Shown: in pieces, positions 6,029 to 6,465 of the stretch
How the letters are laid out: each line of letters begins with the position of its first letter
Numbering within the stretch: position 1 is the stretch's first letter
Assembly: GCA_937968025.1 (NCBI GenBank)
Contig: CALBSL010000130.1
Span: 1-6,465, forward strand
Origin: an uncultured bacterium
GTDB taxonomy: Bacteria > Patescibacteriota > Patescibacteriia > 2-12-FULL-60-25
DNA length: 6,465 bases
Reading direction: 5' to 3'
Made by a program: the position numbers and the translations under genes
The notes under the pieces: generated by a model
Databases searched by the model: none
Told to the model about the DNA's origin: nothing
The model's input: only the letters and a program-made list of their open reading frames with translations

Positions 6029-6033
6029 TTGGT

Positions 6034-6435
6034 ATGCTCAAACAAATTCTTGTTGGCCGTCACATGTATTCTCCTCCGCTCCATCGCAAGCTTTTACCAT
6101 GGGCCTACGCGCTCCTGTTTATTCTGGTTGCGCCGCTCCTGATTTTTTATACCGCCGGCTATCGCTACAACACGAAAAAAGCGGCCGTCGAGAAACACGG
6201 GACGCTGATTCTTGACTCTAGTCCTGCGGGAGCAACCATCACCCTCAATGGAACCTTGGACGTAGACACGACGCCGGCGACCTTTCAAGAACTCATTCCT
6301 GGATGGCACCTCGTACGCGTCGAACGACCAGGATACACCCCCTGGGAAAAATCCCTCGAGATCCGTGCCGAACGAGCGACATTTGCCGATCGAATCCACC
6401 TCTTCCGTCGTGAACCAGTGGCACAGCTGGTGCAC
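6034..6435 (+). CDS. Membrane-anchored PEGA-domain protein (N-terminal 134 residues, truncated)
   Basis: The frame starts at the ATG at 6034 and is open where genuine sequence ends at 6435. After a short basic N-terminus there is one hydrophobic membrane segment (about 21-41, LPWAYALLFILVAPLLIFYTA), cited here as position only, followed by GYRYNTKK. A PEGA domain follows (about 55-112): GTLILDSSPAGATITLNG, then TTPATFQELIPGWHLVRVERPGY. PEGA is a small beta-sandwich found in surface proteins and thought to bind other envelope components. Similar proteins in Patescibacteria usually continue into a long, often beta-propeller-like, outer region; that part is missing. The predicted topology is N-terminus in, PEGA domain out. 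It diverges from the S41 operon across 65 bases. The in-frame codons after 6435 read RSEEHTSELQ, which is translated adapter and must not be counted as protein. Confidence 0.85.
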
Positions 6436-6465
6436 AGATCGGAAGAGCACACGTCTGAACTCCAG
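6436..6465 (+). other. Illumina TruSeq adapter contamination
   Basis: The last 30 bases begin AGATCGGAAGAGC and, as I recall the standard TruSeq read-1 3' adapter, match it without a mismatch to the end of the window. Translated in the PEGA frame they give RSEEHTSELQ, the well-known peptide artefact of untrimmed adapter. This is vector/primer sequence, and it marks the true contig end at 6435. Confidence 0.97.

Noticed and set aside
1..6435. Defence island, toxin-antitoxin, CRISPR or mobile element
   Set aside because: No repeat array, transposase, integrase, nuclease-methylase pair or small toxin-like gene is visible. All genes are repair, envelope or unassigned housekeeping-type genes.

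Overview
This window looks like the end of a metagenomic contig from a Candidate Phyla Radiation (Patescibacteria-like) bacterium. The assignment is an inference. It rests on the PEGA protein with its N-terminal 'TAGYRYNTKK' stretch, the small cysteine-peptidase-like protein, an unusual SLT transglycosylase, very tight gene packing and moderately high GC by eye. TGA serves as a normal stop (peptidase S41 gene), so the TGA-to-glycine code of Gracilibacteria/Absconditabacteria does not apply. There are no tRNAs, rRNAs, CRISPR arrays, transposons or phage genes. No gap between genes exceeds 100 bases.

Layout from left to right. (1) 1-819, minus: 5' part of uvrC (nucleotide excision repair), cut by the left edge. 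(2) 820-904: a compact divergent control region with a good sigma-70-type promoter facing right and a weaker one facing left. Both place the -10 box so close to the start codon that nearly leaderless mRNAs are predicted. (3) 905-2562, plus: a two-gene unit. It encodes a DHH/DHHA1-fold protein that has lost almost all its catalytic residues, and 2 bases later a small papain-fold (CHAP/NlpC-P60-like) candidate cysteine peptidase or amidase without a signal peptide. (4) 2559-2584: a perfect 11-bp hairpin terminator shared by the two converging transcription units; both stop codons lie in its arms. (5) 2581-5968, minus: a three-gene run transcribed leftward, encoding a membrane-anchored S41 C-terminal processing peptidase, a NUDIX hydrolase and a secreted SLT-type lytic transglycosylase with a long coiled-coil insertion. 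(6) 5969-6033: a second divergent control region. (7) 6034-6435, plus: start of a membrane-anchored PEGA-domain protein. (8) 6436-6465: Illumina TruSeq adapter sequence, not biology.

The leftward operon suggests envelope maintenance: periplasmic or extracytoplasmic proteolysis (S41) and peptidoglycan cleavage (SLT), with a cytoplasmic NUDIX enzyme between them. The S41 gene also diverges from a second envelope gene (PEGA). The most unusual biological element is the self-contained DHH-pseudoenzyme/cysteine-peptidase pair, whose function I cannot assign. I see no defence, toxin or mobile system.
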